A DNA stretch of 64,000 nt from Bernardetiaceae bacterium (GTDB taxonomy: Bacteria > Bacteroidota > Bacteroidia > Cytophagales > Thermoflexibacteraceae), in NCBI GenBank assembly GCA_025056255.1, contig JANWVT010000005.1, positions 5,001 to 69,000 of the forward strand, written 5' to 3'. A program made the position numbers and the translations under genes. How positions within the stretch are numbered: the stretch's first letter is position 1; each line of letters opens with the position of its first letter. Positions 36,540 through 45,287 of the stretch are shown here, piece after piece. The notes under the pieces were generated by a model. That model was not told the DNA's origin. It saw nothing but the letters and a program-made list of their open reading frames with translations, and made no database searches.

Positions 36540-37808
36540 ATGAAAAGTACGCAAAGAAGCTTGCTTGTTTTTATAATATTTTTGTTAACCACTACTATGA
36601 AAGGGTTAGCACAAGCCGATAATCTGATTGAAACTTTGCTCAAAAGCCGCCCTGACTTGTTTGGCACTGTTTTGACTGACCCTGCCAAATACGAATTGCA
36701 AATCATTTACACACAAATAGACCGAGACAAGAAAAATCGTCCTGTGCTCACTCATTTTACCTATCGGTTAAACGACAACCAGTATTTCTATCCTGCCAGT
36801 ACGGTCAAACTACCCACTGCTATTGTAGCATTAGAGAAAATCAATCGGTTACATATCAAAGGGCTTACCCGCGATACACCTTTGCGCATAGACAGTGCCT
36901 ATACACGACAAACAGCTGTCAGTCGCGATGAAACAGCCCCCAACGGACTGCCTTCTGTGGGGCACTATATCAAAAAAATACTGCTTGTGAGCGATAATGA
37001 TGCCTACAATCGGCTGTATGAATTCATTGGACAAGAAGAGCTCAACGAATCGCTTCGCAACAGGGGGTTTAACTTGCGCATTGTTCACCGCCTCTCGGTA
37101 GGAGATACTCCAGAAACCGCACGCTATACAAACCCCATCACTTTTTATCAGGACAATAAAATCATCTACCAACAGCCTTTGGTCAAAAACGAAAAAAACT
37201 ATCCGAATACATTAACCACTACCCGCAAAGGCAAAGGCTACATCAGTTTTCGCAATAATCCTCAAGGCGAACTAATTGCAGAACCTATGGATTTTGCAGA
37301 TAAAAACTACTATCCGCTTTCTACTATGCACCGCGTGCTGCAAACCCTCATATTTCCCGAAACTGTACCACCTGCACAACGCTTCCAACTCACCAAAGAT
37401 GACTACCGGTTCTTATATCGCCATATGAGCATGTATCCCAAGGAGAGCGGCGGCTACCCCACCTACACCGATACCTGCTGCAATTACGACAGCTACTGCA
37501 AGTTCTTCATGTATGGCAATACTAAGCAACCTATTCCCAACCATATTCGCATTTTCAACAAAGTAGGCGATGCCTACGGCTATTTGTTAGACAACGCTTA
37601 TATTGTTGACTTTAAGAACGGGGTAGAGTTTATGCTCAGCGCTGTCATTCATGTGAATGAAGACGGCATCTTCAACGATGACAAATATGAGTATGAAAGC
37701 ATCGGTTTTCCTTTTATGGCAAATCTGGGACAAGTTATTTATGCGTATGAACTAAAACGTAAACGTCAAAACAAACCTGATTTAAGCAAATTTAAATTTA
37801 CTTACTAA
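36540..37808 (+). CDS. Beta-lactamase-like serine hydrolase, exported
   Basis: A 422-residue exported protein with the penicillin-binding/class A beta-lactamase fold. A signal peptide (MKSTQRSLLVFIIFLLTTT, cut near GLAQA) precedes the SxxK motif STVK in YPASTVKLPTAIVAL, an SDN triad in LLVSDNDAYNRL, and a KTG-like box reading KVG in FNKVGDAYG. It is longer than true class A enzymes and lacks a clear Omega-loop ExxLN, so it is more likely a peptidase or esterase relative than a resistance enzyme. The NuiA-like gene starts two bases past its stop, so the two are surely one transcript. Confidence 0.8.
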   Translation: MKSTQRSLLVFIIFLLTTTMKGLAQADNLIETLLKSRPDLFGTVLTDPAKYELQIIYTQIDRDKKNRPVLTHFTYRLNDNQYFYPASTVKLPTAIVALEKINRLHIKGLTRDTPLRIDSAYTRQTAVSRDETAPNGLPSVGHYIKKILLVSDNDAYNRLYEFIGQEELNESLRNRGFNLRIVHRLSVGDTPETARYTNPITFYQDNKIIYQQPLVKNEKNYPNTLTTTRKGKGYISFRNNPQGELIAEPMDFADKNYYPLSTMHRVLQTLIFPETVPPAQRFQLTKDDYRFLYRHMSMYPKESGGYPTYTDTCCNYDSYCKFFMYGNTKQPIPNHIRIFNKVGDAYGYLLDNAYIVDFKNGVEFMLSAVIHVNEDGIFNDDKYEYESIGFPFMANLGQVIYAYELKRKRQNKPDLSKFKFTY

Positions 37809-37810
37809 CC

Positions 37811-38191
37811 ATGTTACCTATTGATACACAACACACTAACGGTGCCATCATTAGCGAGTTGCAACAACTTTCCCAAGGGTTGTTGTTAATTAGCGAGTCG
37901 GAAGCGCCTTTTGAAATAGTAGCCCTCAGTGCCTTTCCCGACCGCCCCGACGATATGGAAGAGGTTAGCTTAGATGATGTTTTGGGCTATGCCGCCACAG
38001 TGCAAGAATGGCATACCGAAGAAGACAAAGCCGTTGTAGCGCGCTTTGCCGCGTTGAAAGCCGCCATAGAAAGCCACTTGCAAAACATCCGCGTTTATAA
38101 AACCATCAGAGGTGGCGAAAAACAAGTTTGGATTATTGGCAACAGCCAAGAAGGGGTAATTGGAATTATCACCCGCGTAGTGGAAACGTAA
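37811..38191 (+). CDS. NuiA-like nuclease inhibitor family protein
   Basis: A 126-residue protein resembling NuiA, the Anabaena inhibitor of the sugar-non-specific nuclease NucA. The match lies in the opening helix and strand (LQQLSQGLLLISESEAPFEI), the acidic LGYAATVQEWHTEED stretch and the terminal QVWIIGNSQEGVIGIITRVV. Bacteroidota homologues are common and not shown to inhibit nucleases. It is joined to the upstream serine hydrolase gene by a two-base gap. No matching nuclease is nearby. Confidence 0.75.
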   Translation: MLPIDTQHTNGAIISELQQLSQGLLLISESEAPFEIVALSAFPDRPDDMEEVSLDDVLGYAATVQEWHTEEDKAVVARFAALKAAIESHLQNIRVYKTIRGGEKQVWIIGNSQEGVIGIITRVVET

Positions 38192-38497
38192 TAAAACACC
38201 ATTGAACGCGAGTTATGTAACCGCATATTAAGAAAATTTAACTTCTATTGCTGTTGTTCATTGCTCCACATGCAGATTACGTAACGCGTTAGTAACTCGA
38301 CAAGTTTTGAAAATTTTTGGGCTTAGAGTCCTACTGGAAGTGTGTTGCTCGACATGCCGTAAGTGTTTTTTTGTGAGACACGAAAACCTGTTAGGAGTAT
38401 CGGCTTAAAATTTCGTGCTGCTGGCTCTTTCTATTGCGGCAGTTTTATCTTCATAAAAAACATTTTTTACTTATGTTAGCATACTTTGCTAACAACC
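38192..38497. other. Intergenic region before the PAS-domain gene
   Basis: About 300 bases without a gene. Two stretches (around 38230-38275 and 38405-38455) loosely resemble the dispersed repeat (AAAATTTAACTT then TTGCTGTTGTTC), too diverged to call. A 7-base inverted repeat lies at its right end. Confidence 0.4.
38475..38493. promoter_or_regulatory. Inverted repeat four bases before the PAS-domain gene
   Basis: GTTAGCA (38475-38481) and TGCTAAC (38487-38493) form a perfect palindrome with a 5-base spacer, ending four bases before the ATG at 38498. It could be an operator or an RNA hairpin masking the start. Confidence 0.4.
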
Positions 38498-41400
38498 ATG
38501 CACCAACCTATCCCCCTTCCGCCGTCGTTCTCCTCTTTTGCCGCCATTGCTATGGCAATGGCTGTTGCTTTGATTATCTGCCTTTTGTGGTTGTTAGGCG
38601 AGCCGCTCTTGCCCGCTTGGAGCATTCCGCTGACTGCCGTTGCAGGCGCACTTGTCGTAGGCGGAGTGCTTTGGCGACAGTTTCAGGCTATCAACACCCA
38701 CGTGCAACAACAGCAACACGAGTGGCAACAACTCTACCAAGCAACCGCTCAGACTTTTGAGCATCGCATCAGCATTTTACAGAGCCAATCGCAACAGTTG
38801 GAGGAAACATTGCGCATGGTTTATACCAAGCTTGCAGCGGCATCGGTACTACAAAATCTACCTGAACAATTGCAGCAGCTAACAGCACAGGCAGCGGCAG
38901 CTTTTGAAGTATGGATATTGCAAGCCGATGGGCTGCAATGGTTAGGTGGAACAACAACAAGAACCTACGACAAACTGCCCGTAATTGCACCGCAAACCCT
39001 TTGGCATTGGTTAGAGCAGCAGCCGAAAGGCTTTACATGGCACAGCCCCGCTGAAACTTTCCCCGAACAGGTGCAGCATTTTCAGGCAGCTGTTGTGTTG
39101 CCGTATCAAATTGCTGAGGGGAAATTGCTTGCATGGCAACTGTCTTCGGGCGAAAAAGGCTTTTTTCTGCTGGAAAAAGTCGCCGATGAGTTGCTTGTGG
39201 ATGCCTGTTTGCAATTGGTACACATGGCGCTGGAACAGCATTTTACCCAAGAGCAAGCCCAAAAAAATGCCACCAAAATAGGAGAACAGGCAGCACAAAT
39301 AGCCACTCTTAAAGAGCAATTGCGGCAAAAAGAGGCGACCATGCAGCAATTGCAGCAAAAAGAGGCGACCATACAGCAATTGCAGCAACTCATCGGCGAC
39401 ACGCGCACCGAGCTGCATGCTCAGAAAAACAAGTACAAACTGCTGCAAGACGAATATGCGCTTATCTACGAAGGCGCACCCGGCGGACTTGCCTATTTTA
39501 CAGCCGATGAGCCGATTGGTCTATTTTATGAAACCGATACACAGGTGCGACTGCTGCACCAACGGCTGAAACTCAAATTCTGCAATCGGCAATTTGCCCG
39601 CCAATGGGGGCAAGAACAGCCCCAACAAATGGAAAGCACGCGATTTGAAACACTTTTCCCAAACCCCAACGGTCGGGATACGATGGCAGTTTTGGGGCAC
39701 ATGCTCAAAAACGGACACTTTGCCGAAGAAACACTGGAACAAGACAGAGACGGCAATCTTTACCGCTGTTACAAGCAATACCGCGCCGTAAAGGCGGAAA
39801 ATCATTTATTGGGCGTGCTGGTAGCGCACTTGCGCTTTGCCAAACTCAGCCCCGATGTGTCGCAAGCTGCACTGCACGAGCGGCAACTGCGCGCTTGGGT
39901 AACGCGGCAGCCCGTTCTTTCGGCACTGGCAGATGTTTCAGGCAATGTGAAAGAGCTTTCCCTTATGCTGGAAACCTTCACGGGTTTGCAAAAAGGGCAA
40001 AACCTGTTCAGCCTCATTCACCCCGAAGATTTGGCGGAAGTGCAGCAACAATATTATGCCGGTGCAGCTGCTTTGGACAGTATCCGCACCTTTGCGGCGC
40101 GTTTCCGCAATCGGGAGAATCAATGGCGCGAAGGCAATTTTGTGTTGCAAAATGCCAATGATGAGTCCGTTGGCGGAGGTATGATTATTGCTATTTGGGA
40201 TGCTACCCACGCCAACGAGCAACAGCGCAGCCAACAGGCGCGAATAGCACTGCTTACTGCCACATTGGACAGCATTGCCGACCCCATAGCAGCAATAGAT
40301 GCCAAACATACCTTCCTCTACGCCAACCCTGCCATGAAGGCGCTGGCAGGCAACAACCACCTGCCGATAGAAGCATTGGCGCAACCGCCCGAAATAGCGG
40401 CGCACTTACTCTACAAGGGCGGCAAGGCTGAAATTCGCTGGCGCAATCAGGCTTTGCAGCAAACGCAGCGCATGGAAACGCAGGTAGTCAAGTTGCCGAT
40501 GAATGCAGCGGGTGGGCATACCGTCATTCACTTGCACGACGTAACCCGCAGCCGTGAACAAGCAGAGCGGTTGCAGTTGCAACTCAACAAGTTCTCCGAG
40601 ATTGCCATGCAAACACAAGCAGCTATTGCCCTTTGTGCACCCGACGGGGAAATCAGATGGGCAAATGCAGCGTTCCGGCAGGTGTTAGGCTTTGCGGAAA
40701 ATCAAAAAATCAACCTATTGCAATTAGCTGACGATGAATCGGATACCCACCCGCAGGCGCTGTTAGAAGAGATAATTTCACAGCCCGAACAGACCTTGTG
40801 CGCAGCATTTTCATTCATCAATGCCAAAGGCAAAAAATGCTGGGGCGAGTGGACGTTCCGCAATTTGGTGCGCCGCGAGGCAATTGGTGCAGTACTCATC
40901 ACCCTGCACGAATGTACAGGGGCAAAAATGCACGCCGAAAAGTTAGCCCGCCACTACCGCCACACCCAAGCCCTGCTCAACCTGACCCGACAGGCAATCG
41001 TTCTGACCGACAAGGAAGGGTACGCACTGCTGTGGACTGCCGCCGCCGACTTTCTGCAACTGCGCGAAGGGCAGCGCATCCAACGACTGCACGAAGCTGA
41101 CTTTTGGGAAATCGAAAACGGACAAACCTTCCGCCACAGGCACACGCGGGCAGGCGAATATGCCACTGCCGATGTGGAAAACATCACCCCATTAATAGCA
41201 CTGCGCGAAGCATTGGAAGAATCCATAATCGCCGAAAAAGCACAGGTGCAGCACACTTGCGATGTTATTGCTCGCTTTGAAGCTATCATTGCTGACATGC
41301 AAACCCGCATGGATGCACTGGCACATACCACCGACTTGGCAATGCAGACTGCTGTTTCGGGTGCGCAGGCAATAGCCGAAGCCCGCGCCCTGCTGCCCGA

Positions 41401-41662
41401 AATAGCATCAGCAAGCAACTTGCTGCCCGTTTTGCAACACGCCATCCAAGACTGGGCAGCACTGCTGGAACGGTATGAAGAAATTGGTGAAACCACCGAT
41501 ATTGTAGCCAAATTGTTGGAAATCAACGCTTTTCGCACCACCGTATCAGGCGACGAACTGCCCGAAAAAACACAGCAACTCATTGGCTCATTGGCAGAAA
41601 AGTTAGGGGCTATCCATCAGGTAATCAATCACTTGCAGCGTTTAGAGCCGGCTTTAAAATAG
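38498..41662 (+). CDS. Large membrane-anchored PAS-domain sensor without kinase
   Basis: A 1054-residue sensor-like protein. Two hydrophobic segments at about 12-35 and 42-60 anchor it; a coiled coil follows. A GAF-like domain may span about 115-250 (PEQLQQLTAQAAAAFEVWIL onward). A second coiled coil with a near-duplicated LRQKEAT-QQLQQKEATIQQLQQ run lies at about 265-320. Three or four PAS-like domains fill about 330-870 (for example GEIRWANAAFRQVLGF and IAAIDAKHTFLYANPAMKAL). The last 130 residues are helical (ETTDIVAKLLEINAFRTTVS) and recall a shortened chemoreceptor-type tail. No histidine kinase, GGDEF or phosphatase domain is present. The start is the ATG at 38498; a TTG at 38486 is in frame. 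Confidence 0.7.
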   Translation: MHQPIPLPPSFSSFAAIAMAMAVALIICLLWLLGEPLLPAWSIPLTAVAGALVVGGVLWRQFQAINTHVQQQQHEWQQLYQATAQTFEHRISILQSQSQQLEETLRMVYTKLAAASVLQNLPEQLQQLTAQAAAAFEVWILQADGLQWLGGTTTRTYDKLPVIAPQTLWHWLEQQPKGFTWHSPAETFPEQVQHFQAAVVLPYQIAEGKLLAWQLSSGEKGFFLLEKVADELLVDACLQLVHMALEQHFTQEQAQKNATKIGEQAAQIATLKEQLRQKEATMQQLQQKEATIQQLQQLIGDTRTELHAQKNKYKLLQDEYALIYEGAPGGLAYFTADEPIGLFYETDTQVRLLHQRLKLKFCNRQFARQWGQEQPQQMESTRFETLFPNPNGRDTMAVLGHMLKNGHFAEETLEQDRDGNLYRCYKQYRAVKAENHLLGVLVAHLRFAKLSPDVSQAALHERQLRAWVTRQPVLSALADVSGNVKELSLMLETFTGLQKGQNLFSLIHPEDLAEVQQQYYAGAAALDSIRTFAARFRNRENQWREGNFVLQNANDESVGGGMIIAIWDATHANEQQRSQQARIALLTATLDSIADPIAAIDAKHTFLYANPAMKALAGNNHLPIEALAQPPEIAAHLLYKGGKAEIRWRNQALQQTQRMETQVVKLPMNAAGGHTVIHLHDVTRSREQAERLQLQLNKFSEIAMQTQAAIALCAPDGEIRWANAAFRQVLGFAENQKINLLQLADDESDTHPQALLEEIISQPEQTLCAAFSFINAKGKKCWGEWTFRNLVRREAIGAVLITLHECTGAKMHAEKLARHYRHTQALLNLTRQAIVLTDKEGYALLWTAAADFLQLREGQRIQRLHEADFWEIENGQTFRHRHTRAGEYATADVENITPLIALREALEESIIAEKAQVQHTCDVIARFEAIIADMQTRMDALAHTTDLAMQTAVSGAQAIAEARALLPEIASASNLLPVLQHAIQDWAALLERYEEIGETTDIVAKLLEINAFRTTVSGDELPEKTQQLIGSLAEKLGAIHQVINHLQRLEPALK

Positions 41663-41775
41663 GATGTGCGGTTTTTTGTGTATTTTTATTACGAAGCAAG
41701 CAACATCCTTTGCTTTCAATTTATCAGCTATCGGCAAGGTATTTTAGTTTAACCCATGACAAAAAGTCTTGATTT

Positions 41776-42384
41776 ATGGAAAAAATCATCACCGATATAT
41801 CCCAATTAGACCCGAACGGCATTTATACCTACGCTGACTATTTGCGTTGGCAATTTGAGGAACGCATAGAGTTAATCAAGGGTAAAATTTTCAAAATGTC
41901 GCCCGCGCCGAGTGCGAAGCATCAACAAATAGCTTTAAAACTCAGTTCGCGGCTATTGTACGAAGTTCAAAGAGCCGGATACTGTAAGGTATATCCCGCC
42001 CCGTTTGACGTTCGTTTATTAGACAAAAGGAAGACAACCCGAGCCAATGGGGAGGTTTACACGGTCGTGCAGCCCGATATTTCGGTTATATGCGACAAAT
42101 CTAAAATTGACGAACGCGGCTGCATTGGTGCACCCGATTTGATTGTGGAAATCCTTTCACCGGGCAATTCCAAAAAGGAGATGAAAACCAAATACGCGTT
42201 GTACGAAGAGAGTGGGGTGCGCGAATATTGGGTAGTCTATCCGTCGGAACAAAGTTTGTTTCAGTTTATTTTGAACGAAGAGGAAAAGTTTGTGTTGAAG
42301 GCGGTATTTGCCGAAGACGAAGTTTTCAATGCACACATCTTCCCTGATTTACAGATAGATTTGGCAGAAATATTTGCCGAGTAA
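41776..42384 (+). CDS. Uma2-family (DUF820) PD-(D/E)XK protein, copy 1
   Basis: A 202-residue protein of the Uma2/DUF820 family, predicted restriction-like nuclease fold, common in cyanobacteria and Bacteroidota, with no settled function. The fold's acidic core is visible in VYTVVQPDISVICDKSKIDE and DLIVEILSPGNSKKEMKTKY, where D, E and the following lysines fill the PD-(D/E)XK pattern. The C-terminal REYWVVYPSEQSLFQF is also typical. It is followed after 13 bases by a near copy. Confidence 0.85.
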   Translation: MEKIITDISQLDPNGIYTYADYLRWQFEERIELIKGKIFKMSPAPSAKHQQIALKLSSRLLYEVQRAGYCKVYPAPFDVRLLDKRKTTRANGEVYTVVQPDISVICDKSKIDERGCIGAPDLIVEILSPGNSKKEMKTKYALYEESGVREYWVVYPSEQSLFQFILNEEEKFVLKAVFAEDEVFNAHIFPDLQIDLAEIFAE

Positions 42385-42397
42385 ACACTTGTAGGAA

Positions 42398-43003
42398 ATG
42401 GAAAAAATCATCACCGATATATCCCAATTAGACCCGAACGGCATTTACACCTATGCCGACTATCTGCGCTGGCGATTGGAGGAACGCATAGAGTTAATCA
42501 AGGGTAAAATCTTCAAAATGTCGCCCGCGCCAAGTGCGAGGCATCAGAAAATAACAGGTAGGCTACACGGAAACATGTTTGTATATTTTCGCCAAAGCAC
42601 TTGTGAACTGTACCCCGCCCCGTTTGACGTTCGCTTATTAGACAAAAGGAAAACAAGCCAAGCCAACGAGAAGGTTTACACGGTTGTTCAACCCGACATA
42701 TGTGTGATATGCGACAAGTCTAAGATTGATGAGCACGGCTGCATTGGTGCACCCGATTTGATTGTGGAAATCCTTTCGCTGGGCAATTCCAAAAAGGAAA
42801 TCAAAACCAAGTATGCCCTCTACGAAGAAAACAGCGTGCGCGAGTACTGGGTAGTTTATCCGTCGGAACAAAGTTTGTTTCAGTTTATTTTGAACGAAGA
42901 GGAAAAGTTTGTCTTGAAGGCGGTATTTGCCGAAGACGAAGTTTTCAATGCGCACATCTTCCCTGATTTGCAGATAGATTTGGCAGAAATATTTGCCGAG
43001 TAA
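42398..43003 (+). CDS. Uma2-family (DUF820) PD-(D/E)XK protein, copy 2
   Basis: A 201-residue tandem duplicate of the preceding gene. The first 30 and the last 60 residues are almost identical to copy 1, while residues about 58-75 differ (RLHGNMFVYFRQSTCELY in place of KLSSRLLYEVQRAGYCKVY). The acidic core is kept (VVQPDICVICDKSKIDE, DLIVEILSLGNSKKEIKTKY); PGN is changed to LGN. The stop is followed by a truncated third copy of the unit's beginning. Confidence 0.85.
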   Translation: MEKIITDISQLDPNGIYTYADYLRWRLEERIELIKGKIFKMSPAPSARHQKITGRLHGNMFVYFRQSTCELYPAPFDVRLLDKRKTSQANEKVYTVVQPDICVICDKSKIDEHGCIGAPDLIVEILSLGNSKKEIKTKYALYEENSVREYWVVYPSEQSLFQFILNEEEKFVLKAVFAEDEVFNAHIFPDLQIDLAEIFAE

Positions 43004-43010
43004 GTAGGCA

Positions 43011-43050
43011 CAAAAATCATTACCGAGTATATCGCAGTTAGACCTGTTGC
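43011..43050 (+). pseudogene. Remnant of a third Uma2 copy (5' end only)
   Basis: AAAAATCATTACCGAGTATA then TCGCAGTTAGACC aligns with the first 40 bases of the two Uma2 genes (AAAAATCATCACCGATATAT, CCCAATTAGACCC). The 7-9 bases between the copy 2 stop and this remnant also match the spacer between copies 1 and 2 (GTAGG). Homology ends at about 43050. Confidence 0.6.
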
Positions 43051-43115
43051 AAGTAAAAACATGCATTACGATGTAGCAAGCCTGTTTTTCCAGCTATTCA
43101 ATACTGAAACCCTAT

Positions 43116-43277
43116 TCATCCTGCTATCCTGTCTAAGTAGTGATTTAGGTTTTTCTTCATCATGTTTGCCGCTGTAAAACCTAAACATCCTCTTAACTTT
43201 TTCAATTGTAAGCCATTTACCATCAAGCTCATCGTGCACATAACGCCTGTAGTGCGCTCCCAAAGGTTTTGATAGGG
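43116..43277 (-). pseudogene. C-terminal gene fragment related to the one at 51775
   Basis: A leftward frame without ATG, ending at a TGA (43116-43118), reads LKKLRGCLGFTAANMMKK then NLNHYLDRIAG. It matches 51775-51860 (RKLSACLGLIGANVIDKK, LNNYLDKMSR) in protein and DNA, and both end at the same place. The style recalls the C-terminal end of some transposases, but I cannot identify the family. A dispersed repeat lies just upstream in both cases. Another minus-strand frame over the same bases (43066-43263) has no support. Confidence 0.4.
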
Positions 43278-43282
43278 GTACT

Positions 43283-43318
43283 CAGCAGTGCAGCAGCGCG
43301 CAACAACAAAATTTTAAA
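43283..43318 (-). repeat. Dispersed intergenic repeat, copy J (partial)
   Basis: Reading leftward AAAATTTTGTTGTTGCGCGC then TGCTGCACTGCTGAG; it keeps the repeat's central core only. It precedes the gene fragment at 43116-43277. Confidence 0.4.
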
Positions 43319-43365
43319 TCGTTTCGAAGCATCTCAAAACCTTGCGCATTTTATTGGTTCATTTC

Positions 43366-44010
43366 TTAGCCCCCAATACCTACCAGCACCATTGCCATCA
43401 GGTTGCCTGCTGCCAATACCCACAAAGGAAACGGCGAGGGTTGCAACAAGCCAATATTTGTACGTGCATCTAACTGCTGTGCTGCTAAGCGACTAAGCAC
43501 TATCAAATTTTCCTTGGTAATTTTTTGATTTTGAATAACTTCCTGTAAAACTTCATTAAGCGGTAAATAGTTGACAAGCGCACTCATGACCCACTTGACA
43601 GGTGCAGGCATGCCGACAAACCATTGGCGACTTTGTAATAAGCTCTGCTGTATTTTGGGGTTGTCTGAAGTTTTAGCTTGTACTGCTGTTAGCAATTGGT
43701 GCATGATATATTCCAGTAGAGTGGTTTTGTGCGTAGTTGTCAATTCATAGATACCTTGCCGCAAACCATATGTTTTGCCCAATAGCAACCATGCTATTGG
43801 AAAGCCCACTACAAACACAAGCACTATTGCTACAAATTTGATAACAGTCCAATTTGACAGCGTAATAAACATTATCAGTACAAACAACCAATTTATACTT
43901 GTACCTCCTGCCACAATCCAAGCTATGCGCCGCACAATAGCAAAGCAGGTGTGAAGAATTAAATGGAAAGTGGCTTTGAGGCTCATAAGTTCAAGTGCTC
44001 GATAATGCAC
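43366..44010 (-). CDS. Hypothetical membrane protein
   Basis: A protein of up to 214 residues without a family I recognise. Hydrophobic segments lie at about 13-35, 40-75 (LFVLIMFITLSNWTVIKFVAI, continuing VLVFVVGFPIAWLLL) and at the C-terminus (LWVLAAGNLMAMVLVGIGG), with a soluble helical middle of about 100 residues. The ATG at 43986 (MSLKATFHL) is an alternative start eight codons in. It is flanked by decayed sequence on both sides and has no operon partner. Confidence 0.55.
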   Translation of the reverse strand: MHYRALELMSLKATFHLILHTCFAIVRRIAWIVAGGTSINWLFVLIMFITLSNWTVIKFVAIVLVFVVGFPIAWLLLGKTYGLRQGIYELTTTHKTTLLEYIMHQLLTAVQAKTSDNPKIQQSLLQSRQWFVGMPAPVKWVMSALVNYLPLNEVLQEVIQNQKITKENLIVLSRLAAQQLDARTNIGLLQPSPFPLWVLAAGNLMAMVLVGIGG

Positions 44011-44562
44011 AATTATGCTATAGCGGCTTAATAACTGGCTACCTATTAATTGTACTTTTTAAGGAAAATGCTTTTTGCCACACAACATGGCTCTACCCAT
44101 GACAAATTAATACAGATTTTGATTGATGTAGGCGATTTTCTCTGAAAATTTTTTACCCGCCTACGCCCACTGAAACAAGGCAAATATGATGTACTTGCCA
44201 AGTGGCATCTCTCATCTCCATCAGCTTGGTTGCACGAATAACTTTAAAACCTATTCGCAAACGCTTAATCTGGTGCTGTTTCTTAAACGTTGATTTGTGC
44301 AGTGGCGCACAACAGAAAAGTTTTGTTAGAACTATTGAACACTTGAAAAATTCAATTTACATGCTGCCGTTACACGCTGCCCGTTGTCTGCATCTTCACG
44401 AATAACCATTGGCTGCCTTTGAAGAAAGTTCTTGTATTACTTGCAGTTGACCCAGAAACTCAGTCAATTCACATTTTTTTGATTAAAAGTCCCTCGAGCC
44501 AATGCTCGTATAAACAAAAGGAAACTTATCAATAGCAATGGTATCAAGGGATAAAAATCACT
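44011..44562. other. Gene-poor stretch with a dispersed repeat
   Basis: About 550 bases with no supported gene. It holds the best dispersed-repeat copy (44338-44406). Short frames here show no family features. Confidence 0.45.
44338..44406 (+). repeat. Dispersed intergenic repeat, copy D (most complete)
   Basis: Order of words: AACACTTGAAAAATTCAA, then CATGCTGCCGTTACACGCTG, CCCGTTG, and CATCTTCACGAATAACC. I used it as the reference for the other copies. Confidence 0.65.
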
Positions 44563-45281
44563 ATGAAACTATTGCTATTCATCTGGTTACTATTCTTGAC
44601 TTGCGCGTTTACTGCCTCTAATCCGCGACCTTTTTTGCGCAATCAGTTTACTTCCGATAAAATGAAAGATTCTGCCCGTGAAGTACAGCGGCAAGCGCTA
44701 CACTATCCCAACAGTTATTTTTCTTGAAAAAATGACAGATAGGAAAGTATTGGCTATCACTTTTGATGATGGTCCAGACAGCCTCTGCACGCAGCAAGTG
44801 CTGGCAATATTGGCAAAGGAAAACATCAAAGCTACTTTTTATGTAACAGTCGACAGCGTTATTAAATGGGGGAAGATATTGGAGCGCATGGTTGCCGCCG
44901 GACACAGCATCGGTATGCGTGGACAAAGCCATCGCAACTTACGCTAACTGACTGCCCACGAATGGCAGGCAACCTATGTGGTTGCGAGCGCCTTTTGGAG
45001 CTATTACCGATGAGCAGATTGAATGGTGCGTCGCCCATAACATCCGCAGAGCAAATACTGCCCAAGCTATCAGTCAACGCGTGTTAAAATATGTGCACCT
45101 GGGAGCCATTATTTTGTTGCACAGTGCAGGCAGATACAAAAAACAAACTATGGAGGCATTACCTGCCATCACTGGGGGGATACACAAGAGAGGGTATGCG
45201 TTTGTTACAGTCCCACAGTTGCTCAAGCTGCCAGATAATATACCTTCAACAGGCTCAGCAGCGGAAGGTAAACAAAAATAG
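44563..45281 (+). pseudogene. Ruined polysaccharide deacetylase (CE4/NodB family)
   Basis: Fragments of one secreted deacetylase in more than one frame. A signal peptide at 44563 (MKLLLFIWLLFLTCAFTAS) leads to a stop at about 44725. The NodB start follows in another frame: KVLAITFDDGPDSLCTQQVL, ending ERMVAAGHSIG with the HxxxxH motif reduced to RGQSH and a stop at 44947. The end of the domain appears from 44976: LRAPFGAITDEQIEW, then GAIILLHSAGRYKKQTMEAL and RGYAFVTVPQLL. The segment between, with the usual W-x-D strand, is mostly missing. Frameshifts, a deletion and a lost metal histidine together mean it is inactive. Confidence 0.75.
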
Positions 45282-45287
45282 CAGGAG

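Noticed and set aside
36488-36706. N-terminal extension of the NagB fusion upstream of 36487
   Set aside because: It overlaps the leader and start of the divergent gene, is not homologous to NagB, and the internal ATG gives the family's normal start.
43066-43263. Minus-strand frame of 65 codons (MGAHYRRYVHDEL...)
   Set aside because: The better-supported frame over the same bases is the shifted one that matches the fragment at 51775.
44202-44405. Short plus-strand frame of 67 codons
   Set aside because: Its end is made of the dispersed repeat and nothing suggests a protein.
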